Below, piece by piece: positions 1 through 9,906 of a stretch of DNA of 64,000 nt. The stretch is from NCBI GenBank assembly GCA_039621445.1, contig CP154956.1, positions 52,197,386 through 52,261,385 of the forward strand. The letters are read 5' to 3'. Within the stretch, counting starts at the first letter, position 1; each line of letters opens with the position of its first letter. The DNA is from Euglena gracilis. Lineage: Eukaryota; Euglenida; Euglenophyceae; Euglenales. Below the pieces are notes generated by a model. That model was not told the origin of the DNA. It saw only the letters and a program-made list of their open reading frames with translations, and ran no database searches. The translations under genes were made by a program, and so were the position numbers.

Positions 1-45
1 ACTCAGGTCAGAGTCTGCGGTTAAGACGCAGTTCTTGATATAAAA
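1..45 (-). repeat. Hairpin array (word AACGCAGACTC) with TATATCAAGAA box, cut by window edge
   Basis: Bases 1-31 are one side of a palindromic unit built on the arm GAGTCTGCG with a mutated centre. The box TTCTTGATATA at 32-42 is the reverse complement of TATATCAAGAA. The same box and word recur at 23586-23679 and, in the other orientation, at 37409-37478. The element evidently continues to the left of the window. Confidence 0.7.
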
Positions 46-83
46 ATCCGTTTAAATCCCGACTAGGATCCCCCTCGGCCTGA

Positions 84-285
84 TTTACCATCCACCCCCC
101 CCATTATATACCCCCTGGGGGGGGGGGAGGTACATAATGGGGGGGGACAGCATGCACCTGGCCTGCAGGCATGTCCCCCCATTGAATACCTTGCCCCCCC
201 CATTGTGTACCTCCCCCCCATTGTACCTCCCACCCAATTTTGGCCTCCCGGGGGGAGGTACATCATGGGGGGGGTGGATGGTAAA
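84..285. mobile_element. Small foldback (MITE-like) element with C8/G8 termini
   Basis: TTTACCATCCACCCCCCCC at 84-102 is the reverse complement of 267-285. The 200-base interior repeats short words such as TACCTCCCCCCATTG and their complements, so the whole element can fold. No coding capacity is credible. I see no convincing target duplication at the edges. Confidence 0.65.
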
Positions 286-597
286 CCCAGAAAGTCCCGT
301 TTCAGCCCCCCCCCAAACCAATTCCCGTTTTTGCCAGAGTGTCCCGTTCATGAGTCCTGCATGGGCCTTTGTCACGGGGCCCCCCAAATGTCACTTTTTT
401 TTGGCCCCCAAAGAAAAAAAATTGCCCCCCCCCCGAAGTCCCTTTTTTTGGGCACCCGCCAGAAAGTTGCATTTTTTTGTCCGTCATTAGACCAACGCCC
501 CAGCTGTGGACGCTGTCAAACCCTGGAAGTGAATGAAGTCTTTCCATTTGCAATTGTCCTGGCACCCATGGTCTTTGGTTATTGGTCAAGGAGTTGT
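286..597. other. Non-coding stretch, no supported gene
   Basis: It contains several C-tracts and A-tracts and then 100 bases of ordinary-looking sequence. The frames that are open here overlap on both strands and show no domain or codon signal. I see nothing else in it. Confidence 0.5.
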
Positions 598-1900
598 GGA
601 TCGAAGTTGAGATTTGAGAAGGGCCAAATGCAGTTTGAATTGCAAATCCCTCTCCTGCTTGCCATCTAATTATCCGCCACATATGATTTCAAAGTTGTCT
701 CTGTTCTCTGCAAAAACGGTTCCTTTGGTACCCCTCCCCCCCAACCGTCACTCCAGCCCACTGTGCCCAAATTGAACGAACTACAAACGTGAAGAGAAAG
801 AGATCTAAAAGATCTAAAAGATCTAAACAACTCGACGAACAACAACTCAGCGGACTGCATTTGCTTCTCACGAGGATTTTGTTCTGTTTTTGGTGTTCAT
901 TGGGTCGAATTTTTTTTACACCAGACACAGTGTGAAAAAAATTCAGGATTCTGGACAGAAGTGCGAAATCTTTTGTCCTTTTATTGCAAAAAAAAAAAAG
1001 TCCACGTCGGTGCTACTCGCCACCCCATCCGACGTGCGTCTTCTGGGGGAACTCCCTCAGATGGGGGAATATCTGCCTGCTGGCAAGCCAAGTCAGACGA
1101 ACAAATCTTTTTCCTCTGAAGGGGAAAAATTTTTTTTGTGCAGGTAGGGTAGATTCGATTAATCGATTAATCGACTAATCGTCTGTGGCCACCGATGAAT
1201 CGAATCGTTCGGTGGGCGGTTCGGTCCACAAACAGGTGCACAGAAATAGGAGGACAACATCTCACCACCTCATGCAAAAAGACCCCATATCCCAATGTTC
1301 AAGACAGATGCTATAATGAAAACACACTGGCGTTTTTTTTGTTTTTTAAAAGAACGTTTTTATTTGTATTTTATTAAAAAAAACGGGCAAAAAAAAGGCA
1401 AAAAAAAAACAAAGGGGAAAATGATGGTCCAATTTTGCCTTTGATCGCAAGGGTGAACCAATCGTAGCTCAAAATGACTTGAAAACCAATCCTTTTGGTT
1501 GTCTTCAACAAGAATGGTCAAAATAGGGCATTTTTCTGCCATTTTGGCTTGAAAAGAAAAAAAATTGCCCAAACCCCTCAATGCCGTTTTTTTTTTTTTT
1601 TTTTTTTTTAAAAAAAACATGTGTTTTTAAAAAAAAAAAACGTGTTTTTTTTAAACTTCGTTTTAAACGAAGTGCCAGCTATGGTTGAAATATCCCAAAT
1701 TTGGTGTCTTTCTCTGACTGAGGATGGGCAAAAAAATCTAAAATTAAAGGCATTTTTTTTTTGCCCTGGACCCTCAATGGCGTTTTTTTGTTTTTTTTAA
1801 AAAAACATGTTTTTTTAAAAAAAACGTGTTTTTTTTGACTTCGTTTTAAACGAAGTGCCACCTATGAATGAAAAATGTTCTTACAACATGTCCATACATA
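598..1900 (+). repeat. Tandem segmental duplication, copy 1
   Basis: From GATCGAAGTTGAGATTTG near 598 to the motif GAATGAAAAATGTTCTTA near 1865, this stretch is repeated in the same order from about 1950. It holds an ATTAATCG palindrome near 1155, a poly-A/T-rich TA-type MITE (about 1330-1860) and two copies of the palindrome CTTCGTTTTAAACGAAG. The short open frames are non-coding in appearance and are shared with copy 2 only as DNA homology. Confidence 0.75.
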
Positions 1901-1949
1901 ACCTGGACACACGGTGTGTCCGGGTGACATGGACGATTTTTGTGTAGTG

Positions 1950-3582
1950 GACCGAAGTTGAGATTTGAGAAGGGCCAAATGCAGTTTGAATTGCAAATAC
2001 CTCTCCTGCTTGCCATCTAATTATCCGCCACATATGATTTCAAAGCTGTCTCTGTTCTCTGCAAAAACGGTTCCTTTGGTACCCCTCCCCCCCAACTGTC
2101 ACTCCAGCCCACTGTGCCCAAATTGAACGAACTACAAACGTGAAGAGAAAGAGATCTAAAAAATCTAAACAACTCGACAAACAACAACTCAGCGGACTGC
2201 ATTTGCTTCTCACGAGGATTTTGTTCTGTTTTTGGTGTTCATTGGGTCGAGATTTTTTTACACTAGACACAGTGTGAAAAAAATTCAGGATTCTGGACAG
2301 AAGTGCGAAATCTTTTGTCCTTTTCTTGGCCAAAAAAAAAGTCCACGTCGGTGCTACTCGCCACCCCATCCGACGTGCGTCTTCTGGGGAAACTCCCTCC
2401 GATGGGGGAATATCTGCCTGCTGGCAAGCCAAGTCAGATGAACAATTTCTTTTAAAAAAAAAAAAAAAAAAATTTTTGTGCAGGTAGGGCAGATTCGATT
2501 AATCGATTAATCGACTAATCGTCTGTGGCCACCGATTAATCGAATCGTTCGGTGGGCGGAGATTAATTGGCCCACAAACAGGTGCACAGAAATAGGAGGA
2601 CAACATCTCACCACCTCATGCAAAAAGACCCCATATCCCAATGTTCAAGACAGATGCTATAATGAAAACGTAGCTGACGTTTTTTTGTCTTTCTAAGAAA
2701 AAACTTTTTTTTGTTTTTTATTAAAAAAAACGGGCAAAAAAAAGACAAAAAAACAAAGGGGAAAATGATGGTCCAAATTTTGCCTTTGATCGCAAGGGTG
2801 AACCAATCGTAGCTCAAATGACTTGAAACCGTGTTTGGGCCGATTTCGAGACATCAAAAGTCTTAAATCTTCGCCCAAAACACGGTTTCAAACAAGAACA
2901 GTGTTTTGGGCAAAGGTTTTAGGGGGGCCCAGGGGCGACCACGGCGCCTTCGGCGCCGCGGTCCCCGCCCCTGGGCTCCCCCTAACTCTTGGCCCAAACA
3001 CAGTTCTTGCCATAGAAAACAAATCCTTTTGGTTGTCTTCAACAAGAATGGTCAAAATAGGGCATTTTTCTGCCATTTTGGCTTGAAACCATTCCAAACT
3101 AGGTCCTTTTTTGACAGAGCGCGGGAACAAAAGGCAAATTTTATCTCGCAATCATCGACAAAGAGTGCAAGCAATGGGCAGTGATGAAATGCACGGCTTG
3201 CCTGTGCATCTCGAAGCGACTCTCAGTATCTCTCGAATGAAAGAAAAAAAATTCAAAAAGCCCAAACCCCTCAATGCCGTTTTTTTTTGAAAAAAACATG
3301 TGTTTTTATATATATAAAAAACGTGTTTTTTTTACTTCGTTTTAAACGAAGTGCCAGCTATGGTTGAAATATCCCAAATTTGGTGTCTTTCTCTGACCGA
3401 GGATGGGCAAAAAAAGCTAATATTAAAAGCAAAATTCTTTTTGCCCTGGACCCTCAATGGCGTTTTTTTTTGTTTTTTAAAAAAACATGTTTTTTTTTTT
3501 AAAAAAAACGTGTTTTTTTTCACTTCGTTTTAAACGAAGTGCCAGCTATGAATGAAAAATGTTCTTAAAACATGTCCATCCA
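1950..3582 (+). repeat. Tandem segmental duplication, copy 2 (with an extra insertion)
   Basis: It is collinear with 598-1900, but about 190 extra bases lie at 2824-3015. That extra piece is made of two foldbacks: arms around AACCGTGTTT at 2824-2891, and a longer one at 2896-3008 closing on GGCGCC-TTC-GGCGCC. A separate stretch of about 180 bases (3090-3265) is also missing from copy 1. The ATTAATCG palindrome lies near 2494. The duplication therefore predates or was followed by insertion of these pieces. Confidence 0.75.
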
Positions 3583-3647
3583 TGTAGCTGAGCAGTAGAG
3601 CGCGCGCTTCACAAGCTCGTGGTCGTGGGTTTGATCCCAACCGTGTA
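3578..3647 (+). repeat. tRNA-derived (SINE-like) head, Val(CAC)-like anticodon loop
   Basis: GTAGCTGAGCAGTAGAGCG resembles an A box. The loop TTCACAA would give anticodon CAC. GGGTTTGATCCCA resembles a B box. The acceptor stem cannot be closed and no CCA-side pairing is visible. I call this a tRNA-derived SINE or tRNA pseudogene rather than a functional tRNA. Confidence 0.5.
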
Positions 3648-3705
3648 TGAGTTTTACGCCAATTCGCACAGTTATTTTATCAACAAAAGTCGAACCGAAA
3701 AAAGA

Positions 3706-3756
3706 CGAGGTGGGGATTGAACCCACGACCACACCCAACCACTGGGCCATTCGCCT
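3706..3756 (-). repeat. tRNA-like box pair in opposite orientation
   Basis: On the minus strand GGCGAATGGCCCAGTGG resembles a D-arm/A-box segment. It is followed by GTGGGTTCAATCCCCAC, a good T-arm/B-box palindrome. The anticodon arm is missing. It faces the plus-strand tRNA-like head at 3578, so the two form a tail-to-tail pair 60 bases apart, which suggests a foldback or inverted SINE dimer. Confidence 0.45.
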
Positions 3757-3759
3757 TCT

Positions 3760-4190
3760 GATACCTTCCGAGCCAGGAAGAAGTAACGTGGCCCCCCCCC
3801 TATTTGGCACCCCCCCAGGAGCGTTTTGACCCCCCTGGCGACAATTATGCCATTGAGTACGCCCTACGGGTTGCCGCATCATTCCCTACCAACCGAATTC
3901 GGCTATACGGAGATAAGATGGGAGCGCTATAGAACACTAGCCACGAATTTCAGGGCAGGCATTCGTGGCCAGCCACAAATTTTAGGGGGGGGGCAGGGTT
4001 GACGTTTTTTTTTGTTTTTTTAAAAAAAACAAAAAACATGTTTTTTTTAACAAAGCAAAAAAACACGTTTTTTGAAAAAGCAAAAATTGACCTTTTTCCT
4101 TGCGCAATCGTTGTTTTTTGAGGAAAATTTTTCGGGTGTGGTTCGGGTCACGGGGGGGGGGCGGGGTCACGGGGGAACACCACATTTTCG
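3760..4190. other. C/G-tract and poly-A/T intergenic sequence
   Basis: This stretch has runs of C9-C10, one T-rich foldback around 4000-4060 similar to the MITE ends at 1330 and 2680, and no convincing gene. Confidence 0.4.
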
Positions 4191-4400
4191 GTGGCCAAAC
4201 TAGGAATCACCGAAAATGAATTTTTGGGGGGAAATCCTTTTTGGCTCCAAATTAGGAATCCCCCAACGTAAAATTAGTATTTTGACACCAAATTAGGCAT
4301 CACCATTCCAAATTTTGCAAAACTTTATGCCTCAAAATTAGGAATCTACCTGAATTTTTTGTCAAATTAGGCATCACCGGCCAATTTTTTTAGGAAAAAA
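4190..4400 (+). repeat. Degenerate short repeats of AAATTAGGAATCACC
   Basis: The 15-base word appears about six times with substitutions, for example CCAAATTAGGCATCACC, spaced 30-50 bases apart. Related words recur at 29272-29335 and more faintly at 48260-48320. No open frame of interest crosses it. Confidence 0.55.
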
Positions 4401-4429
4401 ATTGGCCGAAAAGGGTCTTAGGTCGGGTC

Positions 4430-4790
4430 GGGGGGGGGGTCACAAGGGGAATACCATGGGGGGTTGGTACACCCTCCCCCCCCCCTCTCCGAGGGCCTCG
4501 CCACGCCATTTACCACCTTCCCTCCCCCCCCCTAGCCGGACTCGCCACGCCACCGGGGATTTTCGCGATTTTTTGAAGGAAATTTTTGTTGGAAACCATC
4601 GTACACCCCTCCCCCCCTTGGTCGCCGACCCCCTCGCCACGCCATTTACCTCCTCCTCCCCCCCCTCGCCACGGTGTACCAACCCCCCCCATGCCCACCC
4701 CCCCGAGCTATTCCCGTCCCCGTGACCCTTTAAGGCCATCATCATGGGGGGGAACAGCTCGGGGGGGGGGGGGCATAGGCCTCCCCCGTA
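4430..4790. mobile_element. Dispersed foldback element with GGTTGGTACACC ends (copy 1)
   Basis: It has GGGGGGTTGGTACACCCTCC on the left and GTGTACCAACCCCCCCC in the interior right part. Between them are repeats of CCTCGCCACGCCA and the segment GAAGGAAATTTTTGTTGG. The same segment and ends recur at 31275-31530, 32690-32760 and 35830-36068. It is non-coding. Confidence 0.6.
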
Positions 4791-4794
4791 GGGC

Positions 4795-5285
4795 TGTTTC
4801 GATTAATCGATTAATCGATTAATCGTTCGTCATCGCCGATTAATCGAATCGTTCGGCCCATGGCGATTAATCGTTCATTGTGGATGTAAACCACAATAGG
4901 CACAATGTATGTTGAAAACAAAAATTCGTGGGGTAAGTCAGTCAGATAGCACACTACTTGCTGTTACACCATGAAAAGGGTTGTTAAAAGTAGCCAACGA
5001 GTCAGCGAACGTGGCAGTAAAACAGGAACAGGTGGCAGTAAAAAATCGCGCGATTCTGACTAAGATACAGAAGTTCCTAATAAGCTTCGTGCTGCCATGT
5101 CGACAGAGAATGAAACAAAAAATTCGTCAGCGGGCACACAAAGAAGTGGTCTTTGTTCGAGATTAGAATTTCTCAGGCAGATTCCATTATCAAACTGTGA
5201 AGGGACCAATTAATCGTTAATCGTCCGAGACACCCCGAATAATCGCGATTAATCGATCGCCAGCCCGAAACGATTAATTGGCAAA
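4795..5285. mobile_element. Palindrome-flanked element, ATTAATCG family
   Basis: Arrays of the self-complementary word GATTAATC lie at 4797-4880 and 5207-5280 and flank 330 bases of different character. The outer ends AGGGCTGTTTCGATTAAT and AGCCCGAAACGATTAAT (not inverted exactly at the edge) suggest terminal repeats. Inside, one frame reads Ser/Thr/Lys-rich for about 50 residues with a single stop. It could be a worn exon, but I cannot name it. Confidence 0.5.
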
Positions 5286-5904
5286 ACCCTACCCTCCGAG
5301 CCATTCCCATACCCGACCCTCGGGCATCCCAAAAGGGGTCATTTTTGGCAACTTTTTTGGATGTTCGCAAAAAATGGTCAATTTTAAGCACATTTGCCAA
5401 AAAGTGTTTTTTGAAAACATCCCCAAAACGTCGATTGTGGAGCACTTCTTGGGGAAGTTCTTTGTAAAAAGTGCTATGATAGTGAGCTATTCCCGTCCCC
5501 CCTATGGGAATACCTCTGGGGGGGGAGGGACAGCTTGGGGGGCATGGTACCCGCTCTAAAGTTGTTTTATGTGTTAAAATATTTCCAAATCTGTGTTTTT
5601 TGGTGCAAAAAATCATGCTTTCAACCCCCCCCAAAAAACAAAAAAATGCCTCCTTCGGAACGTCTGACAAGGACCCTCGGCCACCGGGGGGGGGGGTCCC
5701 CATTTTGCCGTGCCGAGGGGGTCAGTCCCCCGGGGGGGGGGGGTCCAATGTGGCGGACAGCCGGAATTTCCCAAAGGAAAATTCATTGGTATGGTTCGGC
5801 ATGCCGTGCGGAGGGGGTTGGCTGACCAGGGGGGGGGGGGTCCCCATTTTGCCATACCGGGGGTCCGACCACCAGGGGGGGGGTGGCTGCCGAACCTCCG
5901 AAGG
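5286..5904. other. Repeat-rich spacer with G-tract hairpins
   Basis: Several short words such as CCCCATTTTGCC next to G9-G11 runs occur at 5690-5720 and 5850-5870, flanking an insertion-like middle. Overlapping open frames on both strands are created by low-complexity G/C runs. No gene is supported. Confidence 0.4.
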
Positions 5905-6080
5905 TTGACCCCCTCCATGGCAGTTTGTTGGTGCAAGGCAACAAGAAGAAAAAATCTGGCTCCAAGGGTACATAGCTTGCTGGTGTTGCCAATTGTTTGG
6001 AGTTCTCAAACGTTTTGAACACCTCCAAGCCTCTTATCCGGAGCTAGACGATTTCTTTGTTGCCTGGACGGTGTGGGAAC
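5905..6080 (+). pseudogene. Broken copy of an unidentified gene (intact relative at 26070-26330)
   Basis: The plus strand encodes a stretch equivalent to KKSGSEGAELAAVANCL of the minus-strand copy near 26200. Here the Glu codon of AEL is TAG, and the following QASYPELDDFFVAW block sits in another frame. Many differences between the two copies fall at third codon positions, so the ancestral sequence was coding. Function is unknown and no domain is recognised. The local sequence upstream is G/C-tract repeat. It may be a retrocopy or part of a transposon protein; nothing here decides between them. Confidence 0.5.
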
Positions 6081-6605
6081 TGGAACCTAGCCTCTTGTTG
6101 GATGAAAGGAGCGTTATCGAACAATGTGTTGCTCAACACCAACAGCAGTCGTGGACAATGTTCGTTTCAAGGAGTCGTCGGGCAACCTCCTTTCAAACAT
6201 ACCTCCCTGCCAAAAAATAGGCATGCACTCTAAGGGGCGACACCAAAATGCGCGAGCATCAAAATGCGCAGGTCCGGCGGCCGTATGGAAAAGCCACGGC
6301 GCACTAAAATGTCGTCGGCAGCCGGGACATAAGCCAGGACATAAGGTTCCGCGGACGTGAAGGGGCACTGTGAGGTTGTTTGGCCGGACCAACCCAGCCG
6401 GCTAGAAGAGCAACCTGGCTGACCAACATGCCGGTTGCCCGCCCAGATGAAAGGCACTGTCGCTAGCCGCCCGGTTGTCCAGACCAAATATCAGACCAAA
6501 TATCAGACCAAATAGCACGCACCCCGCACGAAGGGAAAATAAGACATTTACCCCGTCAGTCAGAAACCCAGTGAGTTTTTCACATCGGTCTGACTCGACT
6601 CAAGG
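6081..6605. other. No supported gene
   Basis: It contains AGACCAAATATC repeated three times near 6480-6510, a CAAAATGCGC repeat near 6243-6275 and several GCCGG words. I see nothing coding. Confidence 0.4.
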
Positions 6606-6609
6606 CTGG

Positions 6610-6704
6610 ATTGAGGTTGAGGTATTGAGGTTGAGGTTGAGGTTGAGGTTGAGGTTGAGGTTGGGGTTTTCCAACCTCTATATTTCCTCAATGTCACCTC
6701 AATG
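6610..6704 (+). repeat. Concerted-word hairpin, word TTGAGG
   Basis: About eight TTGAGG units are followed by GGGTTTTCCAACCTC, then CCTCAATGTCACCTCAATG, which is the reverse complement of the unit. The whole can fold as one long hairpin. The same layout with other words occurs at 14035, 14294, 25788 and 36281. Confidence 0.7.
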
Positions 6705-6982
6705 CGAAAATACAAAGGAATACGACTCAACAACAAAGAGAATTGAAAAAGAGTGTTACAAAAAGAGAGGCAAATTACCTGTATTTTTTCAAAAATTGTG
6801 CAATTGGTCACTTTTTCAAGTTTTTAATCAGCACCCCACTATTTTTTCTTGTTTCCACCCACATATGTTGTATATGTCATAAAAGCTGTCAAAATTGCCT
6901 TGAGCAAGGTTTTAGAAGAGGAGATGGTCCAATCGTTGCTTTTTGTGAGTTCATTTTTTTTGAATTTTGGACATTGAGGTAA

Positions 6983-7377
6983 CATTGGAGGCTAGGCACA
7001 CGGACTGAAAAGCGAGCAAAAAGGGGGGTCCGAGGGCGGCCGCGCGGGCGGAACGCATCCTAAAATCGGTGATTTTCGGGTCAAAAAGTGGTCATTTTTT
7101 GCCATTTTTGGGCCATTTTGACCAAAAAAATGCTTTTTTGGCCGCGCGCAGAGCGCGCCCCCAATTTTGCCATTTTGTGTCCGAAAATGGTCATTTTTGG
7201 TCATTTTGGGCCTCAAAAAATCGCGATTTTTCACCAAAATTTTTTTTTCTTTTCTATTTTAGGCACAGTGGGGGGAGGGGGGGGGTCCAGGGGGGGCGAG
7301 AGGCGCCGGAGTGGCCGCGAGGGGCCGCGCAGGGGGGGGTCCCGTACCCCCCCGAGCGGCGCGCCTAGCCTCCATTG
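6983..7377. mobile_element. Foldback element with CATTGGAGGCTAGGC ends (copy 1)
   Basis: The left end CATTGGAGGCTAGGCAC and the right end GCGCCTAGCCTCCATTG are near-perfect inverted repeats. The interior holds GGTGATTTTCGGGTC, many GGTCATTTTTGG words and G-tracts. A second copy is 23702-24137 and a related reversed piece is at 16330-16470. It has no coding capacity. The right end abuts the TTGAGG hairpin at 7372. Confidence 0.7.
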
Positions 7378-7446
7378 AGGTTGAGGTTGAGGTTGAGGTC
7401 GTTGACATTGAGGTTGAACTTTTTTTGAAAACCTCAACCTCAATCC
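7372..7446 (+). repeat. Concerted-word hairpin, word TTGAGG (second copy)
   Basis: ATTGAGG units run to 7420. They are followed after TTTTTTTGAAA by ACCTCAACCTCAAT, the complementary word. It overlaps the right end of the preceding foldback element, which suggests preferential insertion beside it. Confidence 0.65.
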
Positions 7447-7549
7447 CGCCCTGCTCGACTGCCAGCAGGGTGGGTCACGCTCAAAAAGGTCCGTTTAAAA
7501 CAATGACACTGAAAACCTGTTTTTCAGGGGAAATTATACCCCACAACTT

Positions 7550-7775
7550 GTGCCAGCCCCCCCCCTGTGGCACCAAACTGGCCAACACCCTGTGACACCA
7601 AACTGGGCAACACTCGTGGCACCAAACTGGGAAACACTCGTGGCACCCCCCCCACCAAACTGGGCAACACCCGTGGCACCAAACCGGCCACCACCTATGA
7701 CAAATTGGGCAGCACCTGTGACAACCCCCCATCACCAAATTGCACCACCTGTGCCATCCCCAAAACTGGCCACTC
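7550..7775 (+). repeat. Minisatellite, about 27-bp unit
   Basis: Units of the type GGCACCAAACTGGGCAACAC are repeated about seven times with substitutions. The central motif AACTGGCC/GGCAACAC is partly self-complementary. A tandem repeat with a comparable period and the related word TTGGCCAGTTTTGGGCCA lies at 28668-28845. Confidence 0.6.
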
Positions 7776-8430
7776 GTGGAAAATAAGTTCAGCGGTAAAT
7801 TGGCAACCTCATCTCCACAAGAAAAACCACGCACAAATGCCAACAACACACATGCCTCATTCAGATCCTTCCCAAATGACACACCACATTACCAGAACAA
7901 ATTCCCATTGAAAAAAACAGTTTGTTGCGGAGCAATTGAGAGTTGGAAAGAAACCAATGTCAGTGCAAACTTAAAACTATCAACCGGTTTCAAGGGACAT
8001 GCTGAGGTCCAGGTGGCAGATGTCGTATATGGGTTCCAATAAACCTCAGGGGTGTTGCACTGCACCTGTAGGACTTCGAACAATGCACCCTGAGGAAGAT
8101 CAGATGAGAAGATTGCAAGGGGATGAAAGCAAACCTTCACATCGAAACTATTTCGCTCAGTGCCTCGTGGTGCATCTCCATAGACTTGAATTCAGTGGTC
8201 AAGGTGTTGGGCGCGAAAGTGACCACATCACCATGCTTCAAGACAACAGTCTCAACACGACCAACAGGCACAGTTCCAACACCTAAAAGTTGAAAAAGGG
8301 TGTCGTGTCGAACTTTGGAAAAGAACGTCATTCATGGGAGCTCCACATAAGGTTTCTTGGTTAGGAACGTGGTTTCTTCACAACATATCAGCCCATCCTG
8401 AATATTAGGATCTTCAATTTAGTAAGGTTG
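7776..8430. other. No supported gene
   Basis: Ordinary-composition sequence. Open frames of 60-100 residues exist on both strands, but none has a domain, splice support or a relative elsewhere in the window. An AATAAA occurs at 8038, which proves nothing alone. Confidence 0.35.
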
Positions 8431-8432
8431 CC

Positions 8433-8515
8433 CAATTAATCGATCTTGAGGCTGTCGATCGATAATTGCCGATTAATTGGGGGGGCCCGATCGATTAATC
8501 GATTAATGCTGTCCT
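8433..8515. repeat. ATTAATCG palindrome array
   Basis: AATTAATCGATC, GATCGATAATTG and CGATTAATCGATTAAT occur in mirrored order around a GGGGGGGCCC centre. It belongs to the family seen at 1155, 2494, 4797, 5207 and 12326. Confidence 0.6.
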
Positions 8516-8579
8516 AAATCAAATTGCCAAAAATGTAATGGTTACACGTGACGTTGTATGTTAGGTCACGCTGGTCACA

Positions 8580-9012
8580 TGTGGGGGGCGGCTGGCCGGC
8601 TAGCAGTCCGAGCCGTCCGGACCTCTTCAGCCGGACCAATGCTGGACGCCCAGCCGTCCGTCCGGACGAAGCATTTTTTCGCCAGCCGTCCGTCAAGCCG
8701 GACCAATGTCTGCCTTGCCAGCCGGCCGGACCAAAAAAAAAATTCCGGACGAAGCATTTTTTCGCCAGCCGTCCGTCAAGCCGGACCAATTTCTGTCTTG
8801 CCAGCCGGCCGGACCAAAAAAAAAATTGGTATATATCCGCCCAGAGTCGCGTGCACTGAGACACCTGCGCTTCCAGATAGCCGGCCAGCCGGCCAGCCGG
8901 CTAGCTGGACCAAGTGCATTTTCTTCAGCCGTCTGGACCAAGCCCACAAGGTCAGCCGTCCGTCCGGACCTTCGCTTTTTTCACCAGCCGTCCGTCCGTC
9001 CGTCCGTCCGTC
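8580..9012. repeat. CCGTCCG / GCCGGCC foldback array
   Basis: The units AGCCGTCCGTCAAGCCGGACC and CCAGCCGGCCGGACC are repeated, including an exact repeat of about 80 bases (8678 and 8765). It ends in seven tandem CCGT units at 8989-9018. The word GCCGGC is self-complementary, so the array can cruciform. It is non-coding. Confidence 0.6.
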
Positions 9013-9366
9013 CGTCCGCCCCCGTGACCTGTCAAAACTGCCACCTTCCCACCGCGACCCCCCCCGACCCCGCCCGCGACCCGTACACCCCCACAGTGTC
9101 AAGGCACTTCTTATGAAGGATTCTTGGAAGAGAGAGAGAGAAAAGGGATTTTTTTTGGGGCGGGGTTGGTTTCAGGTGCTCTCATTCCTGTCAAACTCCA
9201 ACGCCAAAGTGCATGCTTGGGAGGTGCAATTTTCAAGCATGTGAATCAAAAAGGTTCGGTTTTTGGCATTTTGGGTGGCTTTTGGGGTCCAGCTTGCTTG
9301 GTTAGTTGATGTGGGAACAGTAAGGGGGGGAAGCTCGACCCCACTCCTTACTGTTCCCATGGACCC
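9013..9366. other. Spacer with short hairpin
   Basis: GGGAACAGTAAGG (9312-9326 region) pairs with CCTTACTGTTCCC (9346-9359). Otherwise no gene or known repeat is seen. Confidence 0.45.
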
Positions 9367-9496
9367 TATATCAAGAAAGACCCCCCCCCCCCATCACCGG
9401 CTTTGTCCTGAGTCCGGTGGGGGGGGGGTCACCAGCTTTGTCGGAAAGACAAAGCCGGTGACCCCCCCCACCGGACTCAGGACAAAGCCGGTGACT
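9367..9496 (+). repeat. Hairpin array A: TATATCAAGAA box plus word CACCGGCTTTGTC
   Basis: The box is 9367-9377. From 9395 the unit CACCGGCTTTGTCCTGAG is followed by TCCGGTG, then by its reverse complement, giving nested perfect palindromes separated by G8-G9 or C7 runs. The same word returns in the array at 10391-10505, on the far side of the ORF at 9502. Confidence 0.75.
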
Positions 9497-9501
9497 CCCT
9501 A

Positions 9502-9906
9502 ATGAGGAAAATTCTGTTTTTCGTCATTGGTTTCTTGTTTCCATTAGCCAAAATGATGCCGGCACACGCCGTTGCGGTAGTTGAGGCCGGCTTGGGACCC
9601 ACGCCCACCCCCAGTGCCCTTTTGGCAAGGTTGAAAGAATTTACGGAATCCCCAATGAAAAAAGAATCTGTGGATACAGTGCTTTTTGGGGACATTTTTT
9701 TTTTACGGAATCTGCACCTCAGCCTGATGGAAGTGCCAAAAATCAGAAAGGGGGGTATTCTTACCAATTTCCAGAAAATTTGTGATGCGAGAGGCTGCAA
9801 AACTGATCACCCGGACGAGCACATGACTTTTGCAAAGCATGTGCTCACAATGCACGCCATCTTTGACACAGAAGCAGAAAAGATTGCCCATAAGGCCCAA
9901 AGGTAG
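9502..9906 (+). CDS. Small conserved protein in hairpin-flanked cassette, copy A (134 aa)
   Basis: This is an unidentified protein. Its start lies six bases after the last arm of hairpin array A. The first 25 residues are a Lys/Arg start followed by a hydrophobic run (ILFFVIGFLFPLA), which could be a signal or targeting segment. It is homologous to the ORF at 27768-28118. Shared blocks are KMMPA..V.V.EA.LGP, DTVLFGD.F and MTFAK..L....FD, in the same order and spacing. In the stretch I aligned, about nine of the single-base differences are at codon third positions, against three elsewhere, which favours real coding on this strand. The copies share the arrangement array-ORF-array but use different array words. 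An alternative start is the Met-Met pair at residues 18-19, where the other copy begins. I know no family for it. It may be one exon of a longer spliced gene. Confidence 0.6.
   Translation: MRKILFFVIGFLFPLAKMMPAHAVAVVEAGLGPTPTPSALLARLKEFTESPMKKESVDTVLFGDIFFLRNLHLSLMEVPKIRKGGILTNFQKICDARGCKTDHPDEHMTFAKHVLTMHAIFDTEAEKIAHKAQR

Noticed and set aside
2941-2957. UUCG tetraloop hairpin at GGCGCCTTCGGCGCC (also 22760, 22856, 41656)
   Set aside because: Maximal pairing leaves a three-base TTC loop, so it is not the C(UUCG)G tetraloop. Kept only as a recurrent palindrome.
9477-9800. Minus-strand open frame over cassette A, also partly open in cassette B
   Set aside because: Some peptide similarity exists in this frame too (CAGIIL), but substitutions fall mainly at third positions of the plus-strand frame, so the minus frame is taken as a shadow.
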